Assembly: GCA_011503125.2 (NCBI GenBank)
Contig: WWBZ02000009.1
Coordinates: forward strand, 806,001 to 870,000
Reading direction: 5' to 3'
DNA: 64,000 nucleotides
Origin: Botryosphaeria dothidea
Lineage: Eukaryota; Ascomycota; Dothideomycetes; Botryosphaeriales; Botryosphaeriaceae
Shown: one piece after another, positions 47,225-57,758 of the stretch
Position numbering within the stretch: position 1 is the first letter of the stretch
How the letters are laid out: each line of letters begins with the position of its first letter
Translations under genes and position numbers: made by a program
Notes under the pieces: generated by a model
What the model saw: only the letters and a program-made list of their open reading frames with translations
What the model was told of the DNA's origin: nothing
Database searches by the model: none

Positions 47225-48718
47225 GATGAGTTTGTGCAAGTGAAGGTGAGGGAAGGAGATGAACCGAGTCGGCTGTGGGCGGTAAGGATATTGACAGAGA
47301 AGATAAAACGGTAGAGATACTGGCAGTGCCAGACCGCCGCGAGCGGAAACGAAATGCTGCAGCCTCGGCTGCGTTAGTGGACAAAGAAAGCGTGGTGTCG
47401 TAGTATGAGGGTGGTGATGGGATGGTGGAGTGCGAGCAGGCAGCGGCCACCACTTTCGCGCCCAACCGCGCACACGCCAGCGAAAGCTCCGCGACGCGCC
47501 CTGTCGTCGCTCCTGTCTCAACGCCATCAACCGTACCGTCTCTCCATCACCATTTGTTTCTCGCTGGCTTTCCCAGCGCCAGCTGCTTGTGCGATGCAGC
47601 TTCCGTGGGCGACGAGCCCTCGTACTGGGAGGGTCGCGCAGTTTCCGGCTGGCCAAGCGCCCGCGTCGCTGTCTCGAGGTCACAGGCGCTTACACGACCA
47701 TATTTGGCGTCTCGCTGCGCGCGAGTGCTCTCTTTCTGGAAACCTCATCTTCGTTCGGTGCCAAGGCGGTGAAGCTCGGTGGCGGGTCAGCGGGAATGCA
47801 TGATGAACAGGATGAGGTTGGTCCACGTGGGCACCGCTTTGTCTTGTCCTACGTCTCAGCGGTTAGGCCCAGTATAGCACTGATTCGGGAGCAACAGAAA
47901 CAGTCAACATTTCACAGCGCCACTCTCATCTGACCACTGCAGTGCAAGTGTCAATTGAGTCCGAACGCTCAGGCGACCACGGCTCATCATGTCGGCTTAA
48001 GACTCGCTGTATCGAAATCGGACAGGGAGCTTTCAAAGGCGGCAACCTACTCCACCTGCGATAACATTGTCTTGTTCTGGGCAAGGCTAAGAGCGAAGTG
48101 AGGAATGTCGGCCGAAAGCAAGAAACACCCAGGCCTTCTCACCGCGACGAAGAAATTCCGGGTCTTGCAACCATGTGTGGCCAATCGATAAAGCCGGTGT
48201 GGTGTTGAGGCACAGAGTCGCCTCGCGACGCATCATCGGTCTTTCCTAAACAGGCAGTTCCGCCTCACTCGAGATGACGTTGATGGTCCAATTTTTTGGC
48301 CATCCGCTCTTCGGAACACCAACCTTCTGCTCCTGCGTCAACGCAGATCGAGATGGTCCATGCAATCGATTCAATTGCGGTGCCCCAACGATCCACTTAT
48401 GCGTGCCCTGGGGATGCGTGAACCATTCGTCTCGCGTGAGCCTCCCAGCACCGACGGCACTCACCTCCCGTGCCGTCTGATCGTCCAACTTAGTCCCTTC
48501 AACCATGATGTCATGCCTGTTGCCTTATGCTCTTGCAGGAAATAGCAGAAAGTTGAGACCAAATTCTTAAGACCGCTGTCTCCGCAGTGCATCGATCCGT
48601 TGCACCACAGGAGTTTGCCCCATTTCTCCATTTCTGCGGCCCCGAGTCCTCCACCGTCTCTTGCGATCTTCGTACTCGTCACTTCAAGCGAACCTACTCA
48701 ACTGACACTCATACCGCC
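47225..48718. other. Divergent 1.5-kb intergenic region
   Basis: Lies between the DUF1996-WSC and sugar porter starts and should contain both promoters. No gene recognised. Confidence 0.5.
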
Positions 48719-50472
48719 ATGGCCTTCTCACACAAAGGGTGGCTTGGGGGACGAATAAGCGGCAAGAACCTCGAGGTTGGCGTGTGCGCAACAGCAGCAT
48801 CTGGTTTTCTACTCTTCGGCTATGACCAGTACGCCTGCCCTCGGCCCCAAATAAAATGAAAGATACTAATATACAAACAGGGGTGTCATGTCCGGCATCA
48901 TCACCGAGCCACTCTTCCTGCAACAATTTCCACAAATGGGCCCTGAGAATAAATCTGGGGCTATCCAAGCACTGGTCGTTGCCATCTACGAAATCGGCTG
49001 CCTCCTTGGATCCTTCCTCATCATAGGCTACGGTGATAAGTTGGGCAGACGGAGAGCGGTACTGGTAGGCACCGTTATTATGCTCATCGGCACGGCAATC
49101 CAGACGGCCTCGTTCGGCCCCGCTGAACTAATTGTGGGAAGGCAAGCACTCGTTTCACCTTAGCTCAAACCCATCCTAATAGACTTCAGGATCGTTACCG
49201 GCGTTGGCAATGGCATGAATACATCGTCCATTCCAGTCTGGCAATCGGAGATGGCTCCACCCAAGATCAGAGGATTTCTCGTACTGTTTGAGGGAGCACT
49301 GATCTCCGGTGGAATCATGCTCAGCTACTGGTAGGTGTCACCATCCATTAAATAGTCTGGTCCCGACTGACATGTGCAGGCTCAACTACGGCTTCTGGTT
49401 TGTCGACCAGAATTCCTTCCAATGGCGCTTCCCCATTGCCTTCCAAGCCGTTTTCGGTATCATCCTCATCATCGGCGTCCTGATGTTTCCCGAATCCCCG
49501 CGATGGCTCCTCAAACACCACAAGGACGATATCGCCATCGACATCCTTGCAGATTTTCATAACACCACAGCCGACGACGAGAACCTCCTTCAAGACGTCC
49601 AAGAAATCAAGAAGCTCAACGCCATCACGTCCAGTCAGAAACTCACCCTCCGCGAGTTCTTCAACAACGGGCCCGAGAAAAACGGCTGGCGTGCCATGAT
49701 CGCCTTCACATCGCAAGCCTTTCAACAAATCGGCGGCATCAATCTGGTCACGTACTACGCGACCACCGTCTTTGAGACGTCCCTCTCCTTTTCCCCGCAA
49801 CTCTCGCGCCTCATGTCCGGCTGCCTTGGCACCGAGTACTTCCTCGCCGCCGTCCTCGCCCTCTTCATCGTCGACCGCCTCGGCCGCCGCCGCCTCATGA
49901 TGTGGGGCGCCATCGGCATGGCCGTCTGCCTCGCCGTCATCGGCATCTGCCTCTCCCAGACGACCCCGTCCTACCGTGGCCCCGCCTACGCCGCTACGGT
50001 GTTCATCTTCATCTACAACACCTGCTTCGCCATCGGCTGGCTCGGCGTCACCTGGCTCTACCCGGCCGAGGTCACGCCCATCCGCATCCGCGCCGAGGCC
50101 AACGGCTTCAGCACCTCGGCCAACTGGATCTTCAACTACGCCGTCGTCCAGCTGAGCCCGATCATGATCAACAGGATCTCGTGGCAGACTTACTTCGTGT
50201 TCATGTGCTTCAACCTCGCGTTCGTGCCGGTCGTGTACTTCACCTTTGTCGAGACGAACGGGTACAAGCTCGAGACCATGGACGCCATCTTCGCCGAGGC
50301 GCACGCCAAGGGCGAGAACCCGGTGTGGACGGAGAAGCGGATCAGGAAGGGCGAGACGCTGGATGTGGAGAAGAGGGAGAGCGAGGCCGCGATGGATGAG
50401 GAGGGCGCGTTTGTGAGGGAGAGGAAGAGGAGTGGGAATTCGGAAAGCGTGGAGCGGGATGAACGGGTATAA
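48719..50472 (+). CDS. MFS sugar porter
   Basis: Twelve-helix plasma-membrane sugar transporter of about 534 aa from exons 48719-48828, 48881-49141, 49190-49330 and 49380-50472. Signatures are GYDQGVMSGIIT in helix 1, GDKLGRRRA after helix 2, MFPESPRWLL before the central loop, QQIGGINLVTYYA in helix 7, DRLGRRRLM and PAEVTPIRIRAEANG, and VETNGYKLETMD after helix 12. The substrate (hexose, pentose or disaccharide) cannot be assigned. The second intron (48 nt) starts with GC (GGAAG|GCAAGC), needed to join LIVGR to IVTGVG. Confidence 0.93.
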
Positions 50473-51127
50473 CACTGGTGGGGCAACTTCAGCACGATTA
50501 GTGGAGAATTGATGAAATATTATGATGATTGCATATGAGCATGATCTTGTATGCTGTGAAGTGCGGGTTGATCCACAGCCAAGCTCTACGCTGATAGGCT
50601 TGAGTGCCGCAACGTTTGAAAGTACAATTCATAATAGTAAGGGAAAGGAAATGAGCTCCGTTTTCCCCTCCAACTCCATCAACACTTGCAAAGACAGGCT
50701 CAATCTATCCACAGCCCTTTTTCACTGCTGCCGTTTCGCTACGCCATATACCCACTGCCTTACACTTCACTGGGAATCACCGCAAGCTCACCCAATTCTA
50801 TTTACCTGAACTGTATCAACTGATCACCGATCCAGGCTACCCTCATTTCACCAGCTACCATCGGTGCCTCATATCTGGCATAAGCAGTGACCAGCGACCA
50901 CGAATCCAGTAACAGTATACTCTGCTGCACGAACTGAGTTCAAAGACCAACTTCTATAGTGCAGAGCTATCTGCCTTGACTGCTTTCTTCACCCTTTACA
51001 TACCAGATCGCTAGATTCGATAATCCTAACTATTCAGTTGCAGTTGGCCGCTCGCTTGCATTCTCAATTGCTTTTTGGATCCTATTGACCTATCGGATCT
51101 ACCACGTCCACGACGAATCGAATCTGT
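50473..51127. other. Intergenic, AT-richer
   Basis: No gene recognised between the sugar porter and the metalloprotease gene. Confidence 0.55.
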
Positions 51128-52959
51128 ATGGTGACGAGGACCGACATTTTCGCAAGTACTCTCAACGCAGAGCGGGTTGAAATGATCGGCCTGTGCAGAC
51201 AACGCTTTGCAGATCAGGAGGTCCCCAATACCACACTACAAAGTGAATCACAATCGATTGGAAGGCCTTCGCGTCTGGCTTGGCAGAAAGATTACCGCTG
51301 GAAAAGTGGTCAAAAGCTCTCGGTGGCTTTCATGCCAGGAAGTGGGAATCGCGTCGTTGTAAGTTTTCACCTCATTAAATCTCTCCTTTCTCCAAGAATT
51401 GATCGATTTCACACCCCTTCCGCAAAGTACGTTGTAGAAATCTATAGGTGATAATTACTAATGTAATTGAACCAGAGAGCGAGGATCATGTCTTACGCAA
51501 GCGAGTGGGGCAATTCCTGTAATATTTCGTTCGCCGTCATGGAGGACAAGAAGTACAAAGACGCAAATATTCGTATCAACATAGATCGTAGCGGTGAATC
51601 CTGGAGCTACGTTGGCACCGATTGTAGCAGTGTTCCAAGAGAGAAGCCAACTATGAACTTCGTAAGTTAATTCCCCAATATAGGTGAATTCGTGTAGCAA
51701 ATTAATAATCTAGCAAGGGATGGCTCGACGAGCACACGAAGCCGGAGACTTTCTCTCATACAGTTCTTCACGAATTCGGCCATGCGCTTGGTTTGATCCA
51801 TGAGCACCAGTCGCCCCGATCAACAATCCAATGGGACACAAAGAAGGTCTACGACTACTTTCGCCATAATTTCAACTGGGACGAGACGGAAGTTGACCGT
51901 AACATCCTCACCCCCATGCCAGCACACGATTTTGGAGCTACTCAGTTTGATAAGTACTCCATTATGTGTTATGCTATACCAACGGCAGTCACAATGAATG
52001 GAACCCATCTGGATAAAAACTTCGTTCTTTCGAATATGGACAGGCAAGGTATATTTGAAATGTATCCTTTTCAAACCCCACGGAGTCATGGTCCAGAATC
52101 CCTCTTCAATCTTGGCCGGGCCATTCAATCAACAACGAAGCATGAGATATGCTTTGAACCGAAATGTATGCTCTGAGAATTTTCCTTCTTTTGTATCTCT
52201 CAATGGCTGTGTTCTATCCTCATAGGCTGACCCTCTCTTGACACAGATCACAAGCAACCACAATTCGCACTTGGAATCACAAAGCTGGATATCGTTCAGC
52301 AAGGAAGGATTGCCGTTGACGTGCGAGTGGAAAATATCGATTACGCATCCGCAACAGTCCAAATTAACAGCCATACCAGCTCTCAGTTTTCCGATCTGGG
52401 CTGGGATTGGGTGGACGCAGCTTTTCAGGAACCATCTTTCTAAACTGGAAGCATCGATGTCAACCAACTTGCATGGGAAGCGAAGACTAGAGGATCACTA
52501 TTCCAGGAGCGTTCACCCCAGTGTTCGATGCGTGTGAGTTTTGATCAACTTTTCGACAAGAAACCCATCGTCCGTGTCTTCCTGAATGGCATCAGTCTAG
52601 ATGCAAGCGAGGTATCCAACTGCAGGTCTTGGACGAGCGATGTCGACTGCCGAGGTTTCACGGTGAATTTCACTTCCACATGCTGGATCAACGTACCGGA
52701 GGGGAATGCTCGCCACTTGACCTATGTGGCCTATGATGGGGACAATAGTGGTATTCTGTCAGTCAAGTTCAAGGCCAAGGGACATCTGACTACATGGGCG
52801 GTGGGGAAAGGCTCTGATCATGACAAGTTGATCAAGGTTAGCCAGGGTTCGGTGCGTTTCAAGAAGCGGGTGTTCACCAGGTCTCAAAGAGTCATGCTCG
52901 CACTTTCTGATTTCAAATTCAACAGGACCGATAACATCAGGCTTGATGTCAGGGTTTGA
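51128..52959 (+). pseudogene. Astacin-like metalloprotease with lectin-like tail, interrupted by a stop
   Basis: Exons 51128-51358, 51476-51661, 51718-52165 and 52247 onward. The protease part has the metzincin site HEFGHALGLIHEH (His157, Glu158, His161, His167) and a Met-turn SIMCY, as in astacin-like enzymes. After exon 4 starts, LGITKLDI, FSDLGWDW and FQEPSF are followed by a TAA at 52441-52443. The same frame then continues openly to 52959 with TGSIDVNQL, FDQLFDKKPIVRVFLNGI and CRGFTVNF. This resembles H-type lectin modules, in which FQTGS is common, so TAA appears to replace a Gln codon. The truncated product would be about 353 aa. No signal peptide is obvious; the start is tentative. 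Confidence 0.7.
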
Positions 52960-53862
52960 GATGTAAAGGCAGACGGCTTTTCGTGGGAGTTCTTGTCCAG
53001 GGGAGACAGCAAATTAGCCAGAGCATGGGTCTCGTGGATCTGCTTCGGGACAGAGTGAGCTTCTAACCTACCAAAAAATCATACTGATAGTGGGCATCAA
53101 CCCTTCAGTGCAATATTATGGTCTTCCCGTCACCATGCACTACAATATCTTTCGTCATGTCTCCAGCTCTCAGAATCTGCTACTTTTGTATGAATCAGCC
53201 GTCTCATACACAAAATGATGCTACATGAAAGACTAAGCTTTGATTAGACTGGAAAACCGAATCGTCCCTAGTATATCAAACTGACTGTCATACTGATGTG
53301 GTGTTGGTTCCGGGGTACTGTGACCAGGGAGCCCGCTCTGGCTACCTTGCTTGCAACAACTACATAGTTCAGAAAGTACGCTTACAAGGGAAGTACTTCG
53401 TCGAGACTTATGCCAATTCTAGGAAATGAAGATGTTTGATTTCGTGGAACGATTGTGTGGCCCCAATAAAGCTGTGTGCAGGTTATGGTAAGTGTGTTGT
53501 TTAAAGAAAGATGTAATTCTCAGCGATCTCAAGGACAAAAGGTGGTGTAGACCTCGCGAGTAGCGCGTCATAGACAGATTTCTTCAACTGCCGATACTTC
53601 TCCAAACCAACTTTTGTTGTATATATCCGCTATTTGCTCTTACATAATCAGTTTCTCATATCTCGCCAAATCACATGAGAAGAGAAACATAATTGTAGCA
53701 GGTGAAGTAAGTACTACCATTTCTACCACTAGAAAACATTACATCTTTAAATATTAAAGCCGATCTCATAGACTGGAAGGGAAATAGACCGCTCACTGTG
53801 AAGGCGGCTGGCTGTACAGGGTTTCTTACTCCTTGTGGGGCCAAACATAAATACTAAAAGAC
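52960..53862. other. AT-rich convergent spacer
   Basis: About 900 bp with no recognised exon. It separates the broken protease gene from the biosynthetic group. Confidence 0.55.
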
Positions 53863-55225
53863 TCAGCAGGTTTTTGCGCTTTCAAACCCCCGTACTTCGA
53901 TTGTCCTGTGGCTCATTACCAAGCTTGCTAACTTCTCCTTATCCGAGGCAGTGAGGATTGCGGAACCAGATCCTCGCTTGCTTATTAGCAGCTCTCTACC
54001 ATATTGATTTTTGAATTCAACTTCTGCCTCCCACTCGAATAGCGGCGATCTCTCCCTAAAGAAGCTCGGCTTTCCATCCTGATACACGAGGACATGACTA
54101 TCCCGTACTTTCTCCACGTGTACCGTTCGGAAGTTGCCCCGGACATCTGCCACTACGGTAGCATGCCAGGGCGTCATCGTAAAGGAATCTTGCGGGATTA
54201 GGGGAATGTAGAGTTTCTCCTTGCCGGAGGACGGGTGGATGGAAAGGCGAACATGGTCACCAAATCTCTCGCGGATCACCTTGGCGAACGTCTGCAAAGC
54301 ACGTCGCTTGTCAGCTTTCTCCATACACCTACGTCCCAGTATCAGAATAAACAACAGGAGAGAGACGTACAAATCCACGATCGATTAGGTTCTTGGCCAA
54401 GTCTTTCACCAGAGCCACCCTACGTCTGCGGCTGGGCTCATTCTTCATCGCCGGCAGGTGGGTCAGCTCCTTTTCAAAAAACTTGAGGTAGCCACGGTAC
54501 GTCATTAGAGTATCAGGGTTCACTTCGAGGACCTTTTTTACGTCGAAATTCGGCTCGCCGTACTGCGACAGTAGTTTTTGTCGCGTTGGTGCGCATGACC
54601 GCAGAAAAACGTCCTTCGTGATCTCTGACTCGTCGCACAGGCCGAGCACGCTTACCATGCTATGGAAGCGCAAAGACGTATATCCTTTTGTAGCGGCGAT
54701 GTGGCGTAGTCCAGATTCGTAGACCCAAACGTCTTCGTCCGACACCCAGTTGATATCTGCAACAGCGATCAATAATGTACTGTAACCATATCAAGGAAGG
54801 ATCCTGAACCTACCGTTGTAGCAGAGTCCATCATTTACGACCGCGACAGTGGCTCCTGGAGCATATACTTCCTTGATATCTCGACAGAGAGCCTCAAGTC
54901 TGGCCAATGCGAGCTCTTCTCCAAGATCCGGCTCAGGACCGAGCACCTTATCCACACGGTTGATACTCTTGTACGGAAACGCTGGTAAAACCATTGGTAT
55001 GGTCCTACCAGCTGAAACGTGCTCCTTTATCACGGACGCAAATGATGCTGCGGTCGCGGCGGCAGTAGCGTCATCTTTCGAATCTCCCAGACTGTATCTC
55101 CCTAGAACACAAAGAACCCGGAACGTAACGTCTTTCGGACGAGGGCACCTCTCCACCTTCCCATGGAAAGTATGACTGTGATGAGATGATTGTGGAAGAA
55201 ATGTAACAGGCTGGCTCAAAAGCAT
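53863..55225 (-). CDS. Isocyanide synthase-family protein 1 (DIT1/PvcA)
   Basis: DIT1/PvcA-family enzyme of about 408 aa from exons 55225-54814, 54756-54371 and 54291-53863. Known relatives convert the amine of an amino acid to an isonitrile, or (yeast Dit1) formylate tyrosine. Family marks are [63 protein letters not shown] and [24 protein letters not shown] is followed by a C-terminal extension. The second intron is 79 nt, the same length and place as in the partner gene. I start at MLLSQP; the first ~45 residues do not resemble the family, so the true start may differ. It is divergent from the second synthase gene, 633 bp away. Confidence 0.85.
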
Positions 55226-55858
55226 GGCAGAAGTCGTGGTCGCTTCAAAGTCTATCAACGCACGAGAGAGACACGTCAACTGGCTTTGTATGTCGTACCT
55301 TCTTTCTTCCCCTATATGACTTGCTCTTATAATGATTCATCATGTCATAGTCTCTACTCCGTAACACGGACTGCTAATCTCGCGTCACAGGCACAAATAC
55401 GAACTGTTGATCTTGCCATATACATTCTCCAAAGAGGATAGGATGCAATTCTCTAGCAAATAACTCTTACCTCCGTACGATCAGGGCCAAACCTACCATG
55501 TGGCGAGCATAAATCTGCCAAGCATTGGAAATCCTGTCATTAGTTTTTGAAAAGGCGTTAAGGCGTACTTTAGTGTATTCATTGGGTGTCTGGGACTGAT
55601 GGTGAGCTAGGGGATTGAAAAAAATAAGACATTTATCACTCTCTGCAACCTGATCCTACGTCCTACTGAGTTTTCTTTGTCAACACCTTCCCGATAATTG
55701 TTCTTCCCATAGATTCCATACAGTTCGTTCGTACGTATCCCAAATATCCCCTCAGTCGCCTATAAAGCTACAGCCGCCGTCGTGGCAAGCGAAAGTCGCT
55801 CACAACACTTGGCACCAAAGACTCCCCAACCACGTTTCCACCATTTGACTCAACTACC
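55226..55858. promoter_or_regulatory. Bidirectional promoter between two synthase genes
   Basis: A 633-bp head-to-head spacer. A TATAAAG box lies at 55761-55767, about 92 bp before the second synthase start. CCG-N5-CGG at 55359-55369 is a candidate Zn2Cys6-type binding site. Neither is tested. Confidence 0.45.
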
Positions 55859-57019
55859 ATGTCATCCACAGCCGCAGAAGTCCTTGGCATCCTCGCGAAA
55901 TACTCCACCCCCCTGCCCGACCAGGCCCAGTTCGGCAAGCAGGCGACCTCGCAGATCATCGCGCACATCTCGGCACACCAGCCAATCCGCCTGGTCCTGC
56001 CCGCCTTTCCCCTGAAGAACCCCAATCCAACCAAGGTGCTCGGTCCCGCAAGGCCTGACCTCGGCGAGGAGCTGGCGCTCGAGCGGCTCGAGCGCCTCTG
56101 CGTCGAGATCGAGGGCGTGTACGAGCACGGCGCCCGGCTGTGCATAGTCTCGGACGGGCTGGTCTACGGCGGTGCGTAGTTATTGCTTGATATCTTGGCC
56201 TCGTCGGCTTTTTGTTTTCGTCAGACGGGCTGATCGATATTGATGAGGGTGTAGACTTGGTGGGCGTCTTGGACAGGGATTCCTTCGAATACGGCCAAGA
56301 GCTGCGCGCCCTCGCAGCAGCGAAAGGCTGCCACCACATCGAATTCCTCCGTGTCATGGACATGCTGGACCCTGGAAGGGGGAGCGGCGGCGGCGATCTT
56401 GCGGTTGATATATCAGCCGACGCATACCTGAGCGCCGTCCCTGCCATGCGAGCTGACCTGGAGAGACTGTTCTTGGATCGTGCGTTCGATGTGGAGCGCG
56501 AGCTCGAGACGAACCCTGACACGCAGCTCACATATTCCGGGTTCGCCAAGCTGGTGGCCCAGGATATGCGCTGGGGCCGACATTTCGACCATGCGCTTCT
56601 GGACGACAGACACAAACATGATCAGGCGGTCGAGAAGGTTGCAAGAGCAATGATACGGCGCCTCGTGGTAAATTCCGATCGACCCCCACCAGAGAGAGAC
56701 GAACAATAGGCTGACTGGTCGGTGCGCTTGTTTGGGGAACTCCCAGGCATACGAGAACCTGCTTCGTGACAAGTTTGCTGACAGCGTTCGTCTGTCTATC
56801 CACCGCTCCAAGAAGGGCGACGAAAAAATATACATCCCGCTTCTGCCCCGGGAGAATGAGACGGGCATGAACCCTTGGAACTGCTGTGTCGCGCTGCTGA
56901 ACAATGGCGAGGTCACAACTGGCTACTCCAAGGATTTCGTTGAGACGTATGATTTAGTTCGGCGTGACAACCGGCCGTATTTCTTCAGGGACAGGATCTA
57001 CCCCGCTGTTGGCGAATAG
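55859..57019 (+). CDS. Isocyanide synthase-family protein 2 (DIT1/PvcA)
   Basis: Second DIT1/PvcA-family protein, about 342 aa from exons 55859-56171, 56225-56667 and 56747-57019. Shared marks with the first copy are [60 protein letters not shown] and EKIYIPLLP. Its second intron is also 79 nt at the equivalent site, so the two genes are old paralogues. It ends at RPYFFRDRIYPAVGE, about 50-60 residues before the end of the first copy. It thus lacks the [13 protein letters not shown] C-terminal region. Activity may be altered, or the 3' end may be misread. The start codon (MSSTAAEV) aligns well with the family N terminus. Confidence 0.87.
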
Positions 57020-57758
57020 GGAACAAGAAAGAGAACACGCGTATCATCGTGGGGCTGAGATGGCCTTATGGCGGGAACGCTGGTGCCAGCTGCGGGGCGC
57101 CCCGTCCCTCGCGCTCGAGCTCGGGTCAAACCCCAGAGGGTTTGACCGCTAGTACCCCGGAAGAGGCGCGGAAGACTGTATCCTGCCCGCTCAATATCTG
57201 GGTGTCGCGATCTTACAGTCCGTCACTGTTATCACTTGGCACATTTCATGTTGAGAAGTTTTGGCCCGCAGGTTTTGGAAGGCACTTTCTAATGACGATA
57301 CTGGTTGGACCAATCAATCACTCAGATGAGTCAGTCTGCGAACAATTGACAGTAGCATGAAGTTCACATAAGGCTCCTGCATGAATTCTATTAAGGCCGC
57401 CCGGCCCTGTCAAGAGTGAGAACAGTGCTTTTCTGGACTCTTATGGAGGCGAGCCAATCAAAACCCTCACCTCCAGAGAAACGAGTTGGCTGCAGCGTTC
57501 GAGGTCTCGGCGCATACGCGTGGCCCTCATAGGAAAATGGCGTGTTGTTCTTTGAACACTACTCGGTTCGCTTAACCCCGTATTCTCTGACTCGAACGGG
57601 AAAATCTTACGAGAATGGAGGGTCCAAACATCCATTTTCGTTTCTTTATAGCATATCTGTTTCTTATAAGCAATCTGAGGTGGGATAGCAAACTACCTGG
57701 ATGCGTCATCTACTCACAATTCATTTCTATAATCTTCCGCCTTTTGTCGTAGTATACC
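57020..57758. other. Spacer before the NRPS-like gene
   Basis: No gene recognised. A perfect 10-bp inverted repeat occurs 105 bp after the second synthase stop. Confidence 0.55.
57124..57147. repeat. Perfect 10-bp inverted repeat, 4-base loop
   Basis: GGTCAAACCC, then CAGA, then GGGTTTGACC. It can form a hairpin in the 3' flank of the second synthase gene and could alternatively be a palindromic protein-binding site. Confidence 0.9.

Noticed and set aside
49348..50475. 375-codon minus-strand frame opposite the sugar porter
   Set aside because: Antisense of a clear MFS transporter; Asp/Glu/Gly-rich product without motifs.
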